Below, one piece after another: positions 1 through 6,016 of a DNA stretch of 6,248 bases. Source of the DNA: Puniceicoccales bacterium (GTDB lineage: Bacteria; Verrucomicrobiota; Verrucomicrobiia; Opitutales; JAIRLM01). The notes below the pieces were generated by a model that saw only the letters and a program-made list of their open reading frames with translations, ran no database searches and was not told the origin of the DNA. The translations under genes and the position numbers were made by a program. The first letter of the stretch is position 1. Each line of letters opens with the position of its first letter. The stretch is taken from positions 1 through 6,248 of the forward strand of contig JAITSI010000052.1 of assembly GCA_031287845.1 (NCBI GenBank), in the 5' to 3' direction.

Positions 1-3
1 AGC

Positions 4-284
4 GCCCGTCCGTCCGGCGTCCCGAGCGAAGCGAGGGATGATAGCGCATTGCGCGCCGGACGGTACGGCACTCCGTGGGCGGGGGATTGGCAAAGGGGCG
101 CGGCAGCCCCCTTTGGAACCTCCCGGGCCTCCAGGCCGGCAGGCCCATTTGGGGGCGCTGCCCCCAGCTTTGCCATGCTCCGCTTCTCCCAGGCGTCGGT
201 GCAACGGCACTTCGCGGGGGGGTGACGGAGGGGGCGCAGCCCCACCGTCAACCGATAGACCTGGTTTACGGGTCCTGCCCCTAG
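4..284 (-). repeat. Left arm of long imperfect inverted repeat (modular GC-rich intergenic repeat)
   Basis: Read on the minus strand from 284 outward, this arm aligns almost end to end with the plus strand at 5663-5962. Shared landmarks in the same order are a CTAGGG edge, GGACCCGTAAACC, GGTTGACGGTGGGGCTGCG, the GGGGG/CCCCC stem with AAGCTG before it, a CAAAGGGG...CCCCTTTG stem (about 90-115 on plus), and an outer block of about 33 nt (5-37) that matches the other arm exactly. The arm is about 281 nt against about 300 nt on the right; most of the difference is a module of about 60 nt present only on the right, partly offset by about 20 nt present only here. The proximal edge coincides with the mgtE TAG codon. 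No tRNA, transposase or convincing gene is visible here. Inference: one member of a dispersed structured repeat family; the outer edge may continue beyond the window. Confidence 0.85.
231..243 (-). terminator. GC stem-loop 38 nt downstream of mgtE, possible terminator
   Basis: A perfect 5-bp G/C stem (GGGGC/GCCCC) with a 3-nt loop lies just after the mgtE stop, inside the left repeat arm. The same stem occurs in the right arm at 5704-5716. There is no T-run after it on the minus strand, so it is not a classical intrinsic terminator. A role in ending or protecting the mgtE transcript is inference only. Confidence 0.25.
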
Positions 285-1651
285 AGCAGCAGCCAGCAGC
301 CCAGGCGGAGAAAGATGTACATGCCGATGGTGTCGGTGACCATGGTCAAAAAAATGTAGGCGCTCTGGGCGGGATCGCAGTGCAGCCGGCGCAGTCCGCA
401 GGGGATGAGGGCTCCGGCGATGCCGCAAAGGCCCATGGTGAGGGTGAGGGCAAGGAAAACGGTGAAGCCCAGCAGCAAATTGCGCGTGAGGATGGTGCAG
501 GCAAGGGCGGCAACCAGGCCCGTCAGAAAGCCGTTGCTCAGGCCCTTGATGGTTTCTCGCAGGCAGATGGGCAGGGTATCCCCCCGTTTCCAGTCGCCCA
601 GGGCCAGGCTGCGGATGGCGACGGCGAGGGTTTGGCCGCCCGCGTTGGCTCCCAGGCTGGTGTTGAGGGTCATGAACACGGCGAGCAGGGTGAGCTGTTC
701 GATGGAGCTCTGGAACAGGGAAACCACCAGGGCGCCCAGGGCCGCGGTGAGCAGGTTGACCAGCAGCCAGGGAATGCGCCGGGTGACGCTGTAGGCGACG
801 GAGTCGTGGATTGTCTCGTCGGCGCCGGCGCCGTGGAGAATCTGGATGTCCTTCGTGGCGCTTTCCTGGAGAATGTCGATGACGTCATCGTGGGTGATCA
901 TTCCAATGAGCCGGCCGAGGGAATCCAGGACCGGGACGCTCTGGAGCCCGAATTCGGCCATGGCCTGGGCCGCCTGGGCCGCGGGATCATCGGCGTGGCA
1001 GGCCCCGTGGACGTGGGGGACGAGAATTTGGGAAATTTTTCGATTTCCCTGGGCCAGAATGAGTTGGTGTAGGGTGACGCTTCCCTGGAGCCGGCCGTCC
1101 CCGTCGATGGCGTAGATTGTGTCCAGGTTTTCGTTGTTTCCCCCCTCCCGGCGCAGCATTTGGATGGCCTCGTCGACGGTCCAGTCGCCGCGGACCTTGT
1201 TCACGTGGGGGGTCATTACTCCGCCGGCGGTGTCATGGGCGTAGGATAGGAGGTCGTAGATTGTCTTTGCCGCATCGATGGGCAGCTTCCCCAGGAGCCG
1301 GTCCCGGTCCGCCGGCTCCAGCTGGCGCACGATGTAGGCGGCATCGTCCGGCTCCAGGTTGCTCAGGATGCGCAGGGCCCGCATGTCCTTCATCTGGGCC
1401 AGCACCTCCGCCGAGTCCTCCGAGTGCATTTCCGACAAAATCTCCCCGGCCATGCGGTCGGAGAGCTTGCGCAGGAAGGAGGATTGGTCATCGGCCTCCA
1501 GCCGGACGAGGAATTGGCCCAGCTCGTGGGGGGAGGTGCGGGAGAGTTTTAGCCGGTCCAGGCCACGGAAATCATTCTCATAGAGGGATATTAGGTCCTC
1601 GAAGCGGTATTTTTCCCCACCGTCCGCGGACTCGCCCTCCTCCGGTGCCAT
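281..1651 (-). CDS. mgtE: Magnesium transporter MgtE
   Basis: 456-residue inner-membrane Mg2+ channel/transporter, close to the usual MgtE length of about 450. The order is canonical: acidic helical N domain (about 18-135), two CBS domains (about 140-265, opening with TAGGVMTP at 141-148), a connecting 'plug' helix (about 265-290), then five predicted membrane segments starting at PWLLVNLLTA (294-303). The pore-family signature reads LGANAGGQTL (333-342), against the more usual GGNAG form. Asp440 in MVTD near the C-terminus fits the position of the essential pore aspartate (Asp432 of Thermus MgtE), by comparison from memory. In this family, Mg2+ binding between the CBS and N domains closes the pore. 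The ATG at 1651 is chosen over longer in-frame starts because AAAGGG lies 7 nt upstream and the extra upstream residues overlap the preceding gene and resemble nothing. It starts 38 nt after the beta-CASP gene, so cotranscription is likely. No M-box riboswitch is seen. The TAG stop is the edge of the left repeat arm. Confidence 0.95.
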   Translation of the reverse strand: MAPEEGESADGGEKYRFEDLISLYENDFRGLDRLKLSRTSPHELGQFLVRLEADDQSSFLRKLSDRMAGEILSEMHSEDSAEVLAQMKDMRALRILSNLEPDDAAYIVRQLEPADRDRLLGKLPIDAAKTIYDLLSYAHDTAGGVMTPHVNKVRGDWTVDEAIQMLRREGGNNENLDTIYAIDGDGRLQGSVTLHQLILAQGNRKISQILVPHVHGACHADDPAAQAAQAMAEFGLQSVPVLDSLGRLIGMITHDDVIDILQESATKDIQILHGAGADETIHDSVAYSVTRRIPWLLVNLLTAALGALVVSLFQSSIEQLTLLAVFMTLNTSLGANAGGQTLAVAIRSLALGDWKRGDTLPICLRETIKGLSNGFLTGLVAALACTILTRNLLLGFTVFLALTLTMGLCGIAGALIPCGLRRLHCDPAQSAYIFLTMVTDTIGMYIFLRLGCWLLL

Positions 1652-1689
1652 GTTCGTTCCCTTTGCCGGTCGGGGGTGGTGGCGCTGGC

Positions 1690-3141
1690 CTAGACGGCGT
1701 AGGTCTCCTGTGGCTCCGGGTTTAGGATTCTTGCCCCGGGCAGGACCGGGGGAAGGGCCTGCAAGAACCACGCCCGCGCATCCATGTCGCCGTGGGAGAG
1801 GATAATGTCGGTCGGACCCAGCTGGCGGGCCATTTCGACCAGGTCCTCCCGGTCCGCGTGGCCACTGGCGTCGAAGCGGCGCACGTCGGCCCCGATGGTG
1901 GTTTGGAAATCCAGGGCGTCGAAGGCAAAGCTGTCTCCCCGATCCCGCGCCAGCAGGTCGCCGCCCGGGGTGTCGTCGTCGCAAAATCCGGTGAAGGCCA
2001 CCAGGTTGCGCGCGTGGGGCAGCAGGCAGGATGCCACCTGGTAGGCGGGGGTATTTTCCACGAGCATGCCGCTGCTGGTGATGAAGAGGCTGGGCTCGCG
2101 GAAGTCCCGGCCCGGGCTCAGCCGGGAAAATGGCAGGGGTCGCACGCCGAGCGCGGTCAAAATCTGCCGGCGGAACGTGGGCTCGCCCTTCGGGGCCAGG
2201 GGCAGGGAAAGATCCTGGCGCATGGCGGCGATGGTGATGGGGTCGGGGGCGTGGAAATCCAGGCCGTAGCGGCGCCGGCTGCGAAAAATTCGGTCAAACA
2301 CGTCGACGACGGCCAGGCCCAGCCCGGAGCAGTAGATGGGGAAGTTCTTGGGCAGGATGCGCTGCCGGCGGGCCTCCATTACCAGGGTCACCATTTCCTG
2401 CATGCGGCCGAGGGCGAATACGGGCAGCAGACAGGAGCCGCCCCGGCGCAGGGTGGCGCCGACCGCCCCAAATAATTCCCCCAGTTCCCCCTCGTAGGTG
2501 AAGCCCGGCGCGTGCTCCGCCGTCCCCCGCGTGGTTTCCATGACCAGGGTATCCACCCGCATGGCAGGAATTTGCGCCCCTTCCAGGGTATGCTGGCGCC
2601 GGAAGAGGATGTCGCCGGTAAAAAAATGCTTCTTTCCCCGGTGTTCGATGAGCACGGACGCGGCCCCCATCACGTGGCCGGCGGGGAAGAAGGTGATGCG
2701 GAGCCGGTCGTTGCCCTTGATGAATTCCCGCGTTTTCCCGTAGTCCATGGGAAACAGGTCGTCCGCGATGGCGTCCACCTCGGACCGGGAGAAGAGTGGA
2801 TACTCTGCCACCTCGAGCTCGTCCCGCTGGCGCAGCATGACCGTGTGCGAGTTGTGCAGCATCACGGGCAAAATTTCCGCCGATGCCGGGGTCATGAGCA
2901 CCCGCGCCGCCGGCTGGTCCCGGTGGATGCAGGGCAGGGATCCGATGTGGTCCAGGTGGCAGTGGGTCACCAGGATGAGATCGATGGAGTTGGGGGGAAT
3001 GCGGGTGTAGTCCGGCAGGGCGGCCAGGCCCAGATCCTTTGGGCTCATGCCCCCATCGACCAGCAGGCGGAACTCTCCCAGCTCAACGAGCAGGCTGTGC
3101 GCCCCAATTTCCCTCTTCGGGTTCAAATCCGTAAACTTCAT
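1690..3141 (-). CDS. MBL-fold / beta-CASP RNA metallo-hydrolase (YSH1/CPSF73-like)
   Basis: 483-residue cytoplasmic protein of the metallo-beta-lactamase/beta-CASP group (COG1236-like), whose members cleave RNA with two zinc ions as endo- or 5'-exonucleases. All motifs are visible: Asp29 in LLVDGG (motif 1), THCHLDH at 59-65 (motif 2), His156 in AGHVMGA (motif 3) and Asp177 in TGD (motif 4). Beta-CASP motif A is Glu202 in METTRG, motif B is His428 in SGHAD, and motif C is His450 in LSHGD. The beta-CASP insert lies at about 200-410 and the zinc-dependent C-terminal RMMBL part at about 410-483. Motif A has Arg where Tyr is common (ESTYG). There is no KH domain and no RNase J-type C-terminal domain, so it is unlikely to be RNase J. 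The ATG at 3141 has no clear Shine-Dalgarno site, but it is the natural start because the fold's first strand begins soon after it. It is followed 38 nt later by mgtE. The RNA substrate cannot be deduced. Confidence 0.9.
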   Translation of the reverse strand: MKFTDLNPKREIGAHSLLVELGEFRLLVDGGMSPKDLGLAALPDYTRIPPNSIDLILVTHCHLDHIGSLPCIHRDQPAARVLMTPASAEILPVMLHNSHTVMLRQRDELEVAEYPLFSRSEVDAIADDLFPMDYGKTREFIKGNDRLRITFFPAGHVMGAASVLIEHRGKKHFFTGDILFRRQHTLEGAQIPAMRVDTLVMETTRGTAEHAPGFTYEGELGELFGAVGATLRRGGSCLLPVFALGRMQEMVTLVMEARRQRILPKNFPIYCSGLGLAVVDVFDRIFRSRRRYGLDFHAPDPITIAAMRQDLSLPLAPKGEPTFRRQILTALGVRPLPFSRLSPGRDFREPSLFITSSGMLVENTPAYQVASCLLPHARNLVAFTGFCDDDTPGGDLLARDRGDSFAFDALDFQTTIGADVRRFDASGHADREDLVEMARQLGPTDIILSHGDMDARAWFLQALPPVLPGARILNPEPQETYAV

Positions 3142-3191
3142 GGCATCGGTCGGGTTAGGTGAAACAAATGGCGCGGATGCACCGAATTCCA

Positions 3192-3221
3192 GGGTCTGGC
3201 CACCGGAAGGTCACCGGACCC
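3192..3221. other. Imperfect hairpin between uppP and the beta-CASP gene
   Basis: Within the 133-nt gap 3142-3274, 30 nt fold on themselves: an outer stem GGGTC/GACCC continued by further pairs, two mismatched positions, then ACC/GGT closing a 4-nt loop (GGAA on plus, TTCC on minus). It lies 53 nt downstream of the uppP stop and 50 nt upstream of the next start. No T-run follows on the minus strand, so a classical terminator for the rplU-rpmA-uppP unit is not supported. A T5 run lies about 7 nt beyond it on the plus strand. It could equally be a leader structure of the beta-CASP mRNA. A weak -35/-10-like pair (TTGCCG, 17 nt, TAGCTT on minus, about 3227-3255) lies just upstream of it but is too poor to call. 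Confidence 0.4.
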
Positions 3222-3274
3222 AAGCTATTTTTCCTCTCCTAGCACGGCAAGTTCCCGCCTGTCGACTTTTTTTT

Positions 3275-4285
3275 TCAGGGCAATCGGAAGATTGGGATGA
3301 GCAATGCCAGGCCCAGGCCAATGCGGTACCAGGCGAAGGGGCGCAGGGAGCCGTGGCGCAGCCAGCGGAGGAGCAGGGCCAGGCCCAGCCAGCCGCAGAA
3401 ACAGGAGGCGAGACAGCCGAGGGCCGTCGCCGTGAGCCAGGGCGATTTCTCGAGGAAAAATTCGGAGGCCATGGAATAGGCCGCGGCGGCGAAGGCGGTG
3501 GCTCCACCCAGCAGGAAGGTGAACTCCACGGCGGCGAAGGCGGAAAGTCCGCAGAGCAGGCAGCCCGCCAGGGCCATGAGCGAGCGACTCACCCCGGGGA
3601 GCAGGGCCAGGCACTGGAGCAGGCCGATGGCCAGCGCCTGCGCGGGGGATAGAATTTGCAAATCCTTGCGGGGAAGTCTTTTGCGAAACCATTCCACGGC
3701 CAGCAGGTAGATTCCCCCGGCCAGCAGCGAAGCGGCGGCGAAGCGGCGGCCGACGGCATGGCGCAGTCCCAGGCGGTCCACCAGCAGTCCCAGGGGGATG
3801 CAGGGCAGCGTGGCCAGGCACAGGCGCTGGAGCAGGCACAGGCCTTCCCGCGAGCGGCCCAGCAGTCCCCGCGCGAGGTTTCCCATGCTGCGGCGGAAGA
3901 CGAAGGGCACGGGCAGCAGCGATGCCAGCTGGATGGCGGCGGAAAAGCTACGGCGGGCAGCGCCATCTTCGGGCGAAGCGATTGTCCCGGCGCACGGAGG
4001 GCTCTTTCCCTTGCGCTGCGAATGGGGGGGCGGAGGAAGAACGGGGCGATGGGGATCCGCTCCGGCCGCGCGGTCCCTTGCCAGCAGGGCCTCCGCCAGC
4101 TGCAGGTGCAGGGAAGAGGAGACGGGAAAATACTCCGTCAGCCCCTGAACCGTACCCAGGAACAGTGCCTCGCCCTTGGCCAGGGCACCGGGAGCGGCGG
4201 AGGAACGGGGCGGGGCGAAGAAAAATAGCAGGCCGAAGAAAAACAGCGGGCCCAGGAGCAGGGCCGGGGAAGAAAGTCGCCCCAC
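3275..4285 (-). CDS. uppP: Undecaprenyl-diphosphatase UppP (BacA family), variant form
   Basis: 336-residue polytopic inner-membrane enzyme that dephosphorylates undecaprenyl diphosphate to recycle the lipid carrier for peptidoglycan and other envelope polymers; the family is linked to bacitracin resistance. The first active-site motif is QGLTEYFPVSSSLHL (47-61): Gln47 and Glu51 fit the published (E/Q)xxxE form and His60 is the conserved histidine. The second motif is PGVSRSLMA (230-238) with Arg234; the usual final Thr is Ala238. IQLAS at 118-122 matches the conserved IQLG-type helix. Oddities: a hydrophobic segment at about 8-24 that looks like a signal peptide or extra membrane helix, and a Pro/Arg/Lys-rich stretch (about 70-112) making the H60-to-helix interval some 35 residues longer than in E. 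coli. With these it exceeds the typical length of about 270. The start is GTG; an AGGA site overlapping the rpmA stop codon supports it. It follows rpmA by 6 nt, so it is almost certainly cotranscribed with rplU-rpmA. Confidence 0.88.
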   Translation of the reverse strand: MGRLSSPALLLGPLFFFGLLFFFAPPRSSAAPGALAKGEALFLGTVQGLTEYFPVSSSLHLQLAEALLARDRAAGADPHRPVLPPPPHSQRKGKSPPCAGTIASPEDGAARRSFSAAIQLASLLPVPFVFRRSMGNLARGLLGRSREGLCLLQRLCLATLPCIPLGLLVDRLGLRHAVGRRFAAASLLAGGIYLLAVEWFRKRLPRKDLQILSPAQALAIGLLQCLALLPGVSRSLMALAGCLLCGLSAFAAVEFTFLLGGATAFAAAAYSMASEFFLEKSPWLTATALGCLASCFCGWLGLALLLRWLRHGSLRPFAWYRIGLGLALLIPIFRLP

Positions 4286-4294
4286 GGTGTCCTA
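4286..4294 (-). promoter_or_regulatory. uppP ribosome-binding site overlapping the rpmA stop
   Basis: On the minus strand the rpmA TAG runs into AGGA and then four bases before GTG. The site decides in favour of the GTG start at 4285 and suggests termination-reinitiation between rpmA and uppP. The spacing is slightly short for a strong site. Confidence 0.5.
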
Positions 4295-4540
4295 GAGTTC
4301 TTCCCGGACGGACACGCGCCGGTGGGCGCCGTCCCAATCCACCACGCCGTCGCGCAGGGCAAAGAGCGTGTGGTCCCGGCCCAGTCCAACGTTACTGCCC
4401 GGATGGGCCTTCGTTCCCCGCTGGCGCATGAGGATGTTGCCGGCCCGGACCCGCTCCCCGTCGAATTTTTTTACGCCCAGGCGCTGGCCCTTGCTATCCC
4501 GGCCATTGCGCGAGGTGCCCTGTCCCTTTTTGTGTGCCAT
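4292..4540 (-). CDS. rpmA: 50S ribosomal protein L27 (bL27)
   Basis: 82-residue bL27 of the large ribosomal subunit, whose N-terminal tail reaches towards the peptidyl-transferase centre. The N-terminus MAHKKGQGTSRNGRDS and the core GNILMRQRGTK...HPGSNVG.GRD.TLFAL are near-identical to the family consensus. The protein starts directly with the mature MAHKKG form, without the cleavable leader found in Firmicutes. The length is normal. GAGGGG, encoded in the last codons of rplU, lies 9 nt before the ATG; only 6 nt separate it from the rplU stop. It is followed 6 nt later by uppP rather than by the often-seen obgE. Confidence 0.98.
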   Translation of the reverse strand: MAHKKGQGTSRNGRDSKGQRLGVKKFDGERVRAGNILMRQRGTKAHPGSNVGLGRDHTLFALRDGVVDWDGAHRRVSVREEL

Positions 4541-4546
4541 GGCCGA

Positions 4547-4861
4547 TCACCCCTCGATGCTTACAATTTGGATGACGGACAGTTCCTGGCGGTGGCCGCG
4601 CTTTTTGTGGTAGCCCTTGCGGCGCAGTCGCTTCATGACCAAAACCTTATTTCCCCGCCGGTTTTCCAGGATGCGGGCCCGAACCCTGGCTCCCGGCACC
4701 AGCGGCGTTCCCAGCCGGGCCGTTGCCCCCTCCTCCAGGAGCAGCACCTCGTTCAGTTCCACCACATCGCCGGCCGAACGGCCCGGAAACCGGTTCAATT
4801 GGAACACGGCCCCCTCCGTTGCCAAAATCTGCACGCCCTGCGTCCGCACCACCGCCCTCAT
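4547..4861 (-). CDS. rplU: 50S ribosomal protein L21 (bL21)
   Basis: 104-residue bL21, a 23S rRNA-binding protein of the large subunit and of standard length for the family. It opens MRAVVRTQGVQILATEGAVF (usual form MYAVIKTGGKQY), and the C-terminal basic segment RRKGYHKKRGHRQELSVIQI (80-99) is the diagnostic rRNA-binding region. A longer in-frame reading back to 5152 exists but would overlap nrdG. ATG at 4861 with GGAG 6 nt upstream is clearly right. It lies 58 nt after the nrdG stop and 6 nt before rpmA. Nothing convincing as a dedicated promoter or leader structure is visible in the short gap, so transcription may begin upstream of nrdG or inside it. Confidence 0.97.
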   Translation of the reverse strand: MRAVVRTQGVQILATEGAVFQLNRFPGRSAGDVVELNEVLLLEEGATARLGTPLVPGARVRARILENRRGNKVLVMKRLRRKGYHKKRGHRQELSVIQIVSIEG

Positions 4862-4919
4862 CGCACTCTCCGTCGGGCCACAGACAGGCGCATGGCGGCG
4901 GCCGGGGCAAGCACTTTTT

Positions 4920-5606
4920 TTAGCGAATGGAAAATTGGCCGACGTGGGGGGAAAATTTGTCCCGCAGACCTTCCAGCACCTCGGGGGGGAACGGCTTTCG
5001 CAGGCGCAGGGAATGGCTCGCGGCGGAGCGGGGATCAAAATTTTGCAGGGTAAGGCGCGGCGCCCCCGCCACCAGTTCCAGGAGGGCGGGCAGTTCCTCC
5101 GGGGCGTGGATTCCTGGCACCACCGTTGTCCGCAGCTCGTAGTCCAGGCCACTTTCCCGCAGCAGCCGCAGGGAACGGCGCAGCGCGTCCAGGGAAACCG
5201 GACAGCCGCAGGCGGCGGCGTAGCGTTCGGGAATGTGCTTCACGTCCAGGGCCACGAAATTCAACAGCCGATTGGCCAGCAAATTTTCCAAAACCTCCGG
5301 TCGAAAGCCGTTGCTGTCCAGCTTGGTTGCGAAGCCCAGCTCCCGCAGGCGGCGCAGGAAGTCGGGCAGGTCCGGCTGCAGCGTCGGTTCCCCGCCGGAT
5401 ACAACCACGCCATCCAGCAGTCCCTTGCGGGTTTCTAGAAAGGCAAAAATTTCCCCTTCCGGGACCGTTCCCGGCGTTTGCAGGTCCCAGAGATCTCCGT
5501 TGTGGCAGAATGGGCAGCGCAGGTTGCAGCCCTGGGTGAAGAGCGTCGCGGCCACCTTCCCCGGAAAATCGATGAGCGAACACCTGTGCCAGCCGGCAAT
5601 TTTCAT
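4920..5606 (-). CDS. nrdG: Anaerobic ribonucleoside-triphosphate reductase activating protein (radical SAM, NrdG2 type)
   Basis: 228-residue radical-SAM enzyme that, by family, uses a [4Fe-4S] cluster and S-adenosylmethionine to install the glycyl radical on class III ribonucleotide reductase (NrdD), which makes dNTPs without oxygen. The N-terminus carries the family hallmark SLIDFPGKVAATLFTQGCNL (10-29), then the CxxxCxxC cluster ligands Cys27, Cys31, Cys34 (GCNLRCPFCHN), and the SAM-binding GGEPT at 71-75. The length is typical of the NrdG2-like subfamily. The ATG at 5606 starts exactly at the conserved MKIAGW..CSLIDFPGK region; upstream in-frame starts (5648, 5903) add Pro-rich sequence translated from the repeat and should not be used. 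No good Shine-Dalgarno site precedes 5606. nrdD is not next to it in this window. Radical SAM enzymes of this shape have occasionally been assigned other glycyl-radical partners, so the partner is inferred. Confidence 0.88.
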   Translation of the reverse strand: MKIAGWHRCSLIDFPGKVAATLFTQGCNLRCPFCHNGDLWDLQTPGTVPEGEIFAFLETRKGLLDGVVVSGGEPTLQPDLPDFLRRLRELGFATKLDSNGFRPEVLENLLANRLLNFVALDVKHIPERYAAACGCPVSLDALRRSLRLLRESGLDYELRTTVVPGIHAPEELPALLELVAGAPRLTLQNFDPRSAASHSLRLRKPFPPEVLEGLRDKFSPHVGQFSIR

Positions 5607-5662
5607 GGCAGGGACAGGACTAGGGGCCGGCGGAGGAAATGGCAACATTCCATGCGGCGCCG
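5607..5662 (-). other. nrdG leader between repeat and start codon
   Basis: This 56-nt stretch holds a perfect 10-nt palindrome (GCGGCGCCGC, 5654-5663) at the repeat edge and a CTAGGGGC word at 5620-5627 like the repeat border. There is a -35-like TTGCCA on minus near 5638-5643, but 17 nt on only TAGTCC follows, which is a poor -10. I do not call a promoter. Confidence 0.3.
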
Positions 5663-5759
5663 CTAGGGTCGGGACCCGTAAACCCGGTCCGCCGGTTGAC
5701 GGTGGGGCTGCGCCCCCTCCAGCCCCCCGCGGCGTGCTGCCGCCATGGCACCGATGGCT

Positions 5760-5796
5760 TGGGGAAGCGAAGCTGGGGGAAGCGCCCCCAACCGGG
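5760..5796 (+). repeat. Short module copy 1 (AAGCTGGGGG stem module)
   Basis: GGGGAAGCGAAGCTGGGGG followed by a short loop, CCCCC and a GGGCC word. The same unit recurs at 5872-5930 and 6017-6086 as direct copies, and on the opposite strand at about 125-190. The 5-bp G/C stem is kept in all copies while the loop differs. Confidence 0.7.
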
Positions 5797-5871
5797 CCGG
5801 GAGGTCTCAAAGGGGGCTGCCGCGCCCCTTTGCCAATCCTCCGCCCAGGGAGTGCCGCTGCGTCGATGCCC

Positions 5872-5930
5872 GGGGGAGGCGAAGCTGGGGGCAAAGCCCC
5901 CAAAAGGGCCTGGCCGGCCCTCGAGGCCCC
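5872..5930 (+). repeat. Short module copy 2, absent from the left arm
   Basis: GGGGGAGGCGAAGCTGGGGG, loop, CCCCC, GGGCC, a GGCCGGCCCTCGAGGCCCC tail. It sits cleanly between sequences that are adjacent in the left arm, so it is an indel of one module between the two arms. Its tail can also pair GGGCC with GGCCC. Confidence 0.75.
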
Positions 5931-6016
5931 CTCGCTTCGCTCGGGACGCCGGACGGACGGGCTCTAGGGACGGTTCCATCCAAAGCTGGCGGGCCGGCCT
6001 TCGAATAACCGACATC

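Larger units (their letters stand above)
5663..5962 (+). repeat. Right arm of long imperfect inverted repeat
   Basis: The plus strand here reads like the minus strand of 4-284: the CTAGGG edge, GGACCCGTAAACC, GGTTGACGGTGGGGCTGCG, a GGGGG/CCCCC hairpin (5774-5789), a CAAAGGGG/CCCCTTTG hairpin (5808-5832), then the exact outer block (about 5930-5962) whose reverse complement is the left edge of the window. Relative to the left arm it carries an additional module at about 5871-5930 and lacks some 20 nt after the first GGGGG/CCCCC hairpin. Both arms have the CCCGTAAACC end nearest the genes. Long frames run through it on both strands because stops are rare at this GC content; I see no gene in it. 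Confidence 0.88.

Noticed and set aside
38..1072. 344-codon open frame on plus, and other long plus-strand frames across the cluster
   Set aside because: They lie antisense to mgtE, the beta-CASP gene, uppP and the ribosomal genes. Their peptides are Gly/Arg/Pro/Ala-rich without family features, as expected from high-GC shadow frames.
1652..1984. 111-residue N-terminal extension of MgtE
   Set aside because: It overlaps the end of the beta-CASP gene in another frame, is not MgtE-like, and a Shine-Dalgarno site plus ATG at 1651 give a standard-length protein.
3142..3274. M-box or other Mg2+ riboswitch for the beta-CASP-mgtE pair
   Set aside because: The gap is short, and I see only one hairpin and none of the conserved M-box elements.
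3267..3277. Frameshift at the run of nine T (A on minus) at the uppP end
   Set aside because: The run starts within the stop codon and continues after it; the preceding frame ends as a plausible UppP C-terminus (IFRLP). The alternative frame only adds a charged tail.
4862..5152. N-terminal extension of bL21 overlapping nrdG
   Set aside because: bL21 is complete from 4861 with a good GGAG site; the extension is the nrdG shadow.
4..5962. Composite transposon or integron cassette bounded by the inverted repeat
   Set aside because: No transposase, integrase or resistance-type cargo is seen. The enclosed genes are core genes and the arms vary by internal modules rather than being matched element ends.
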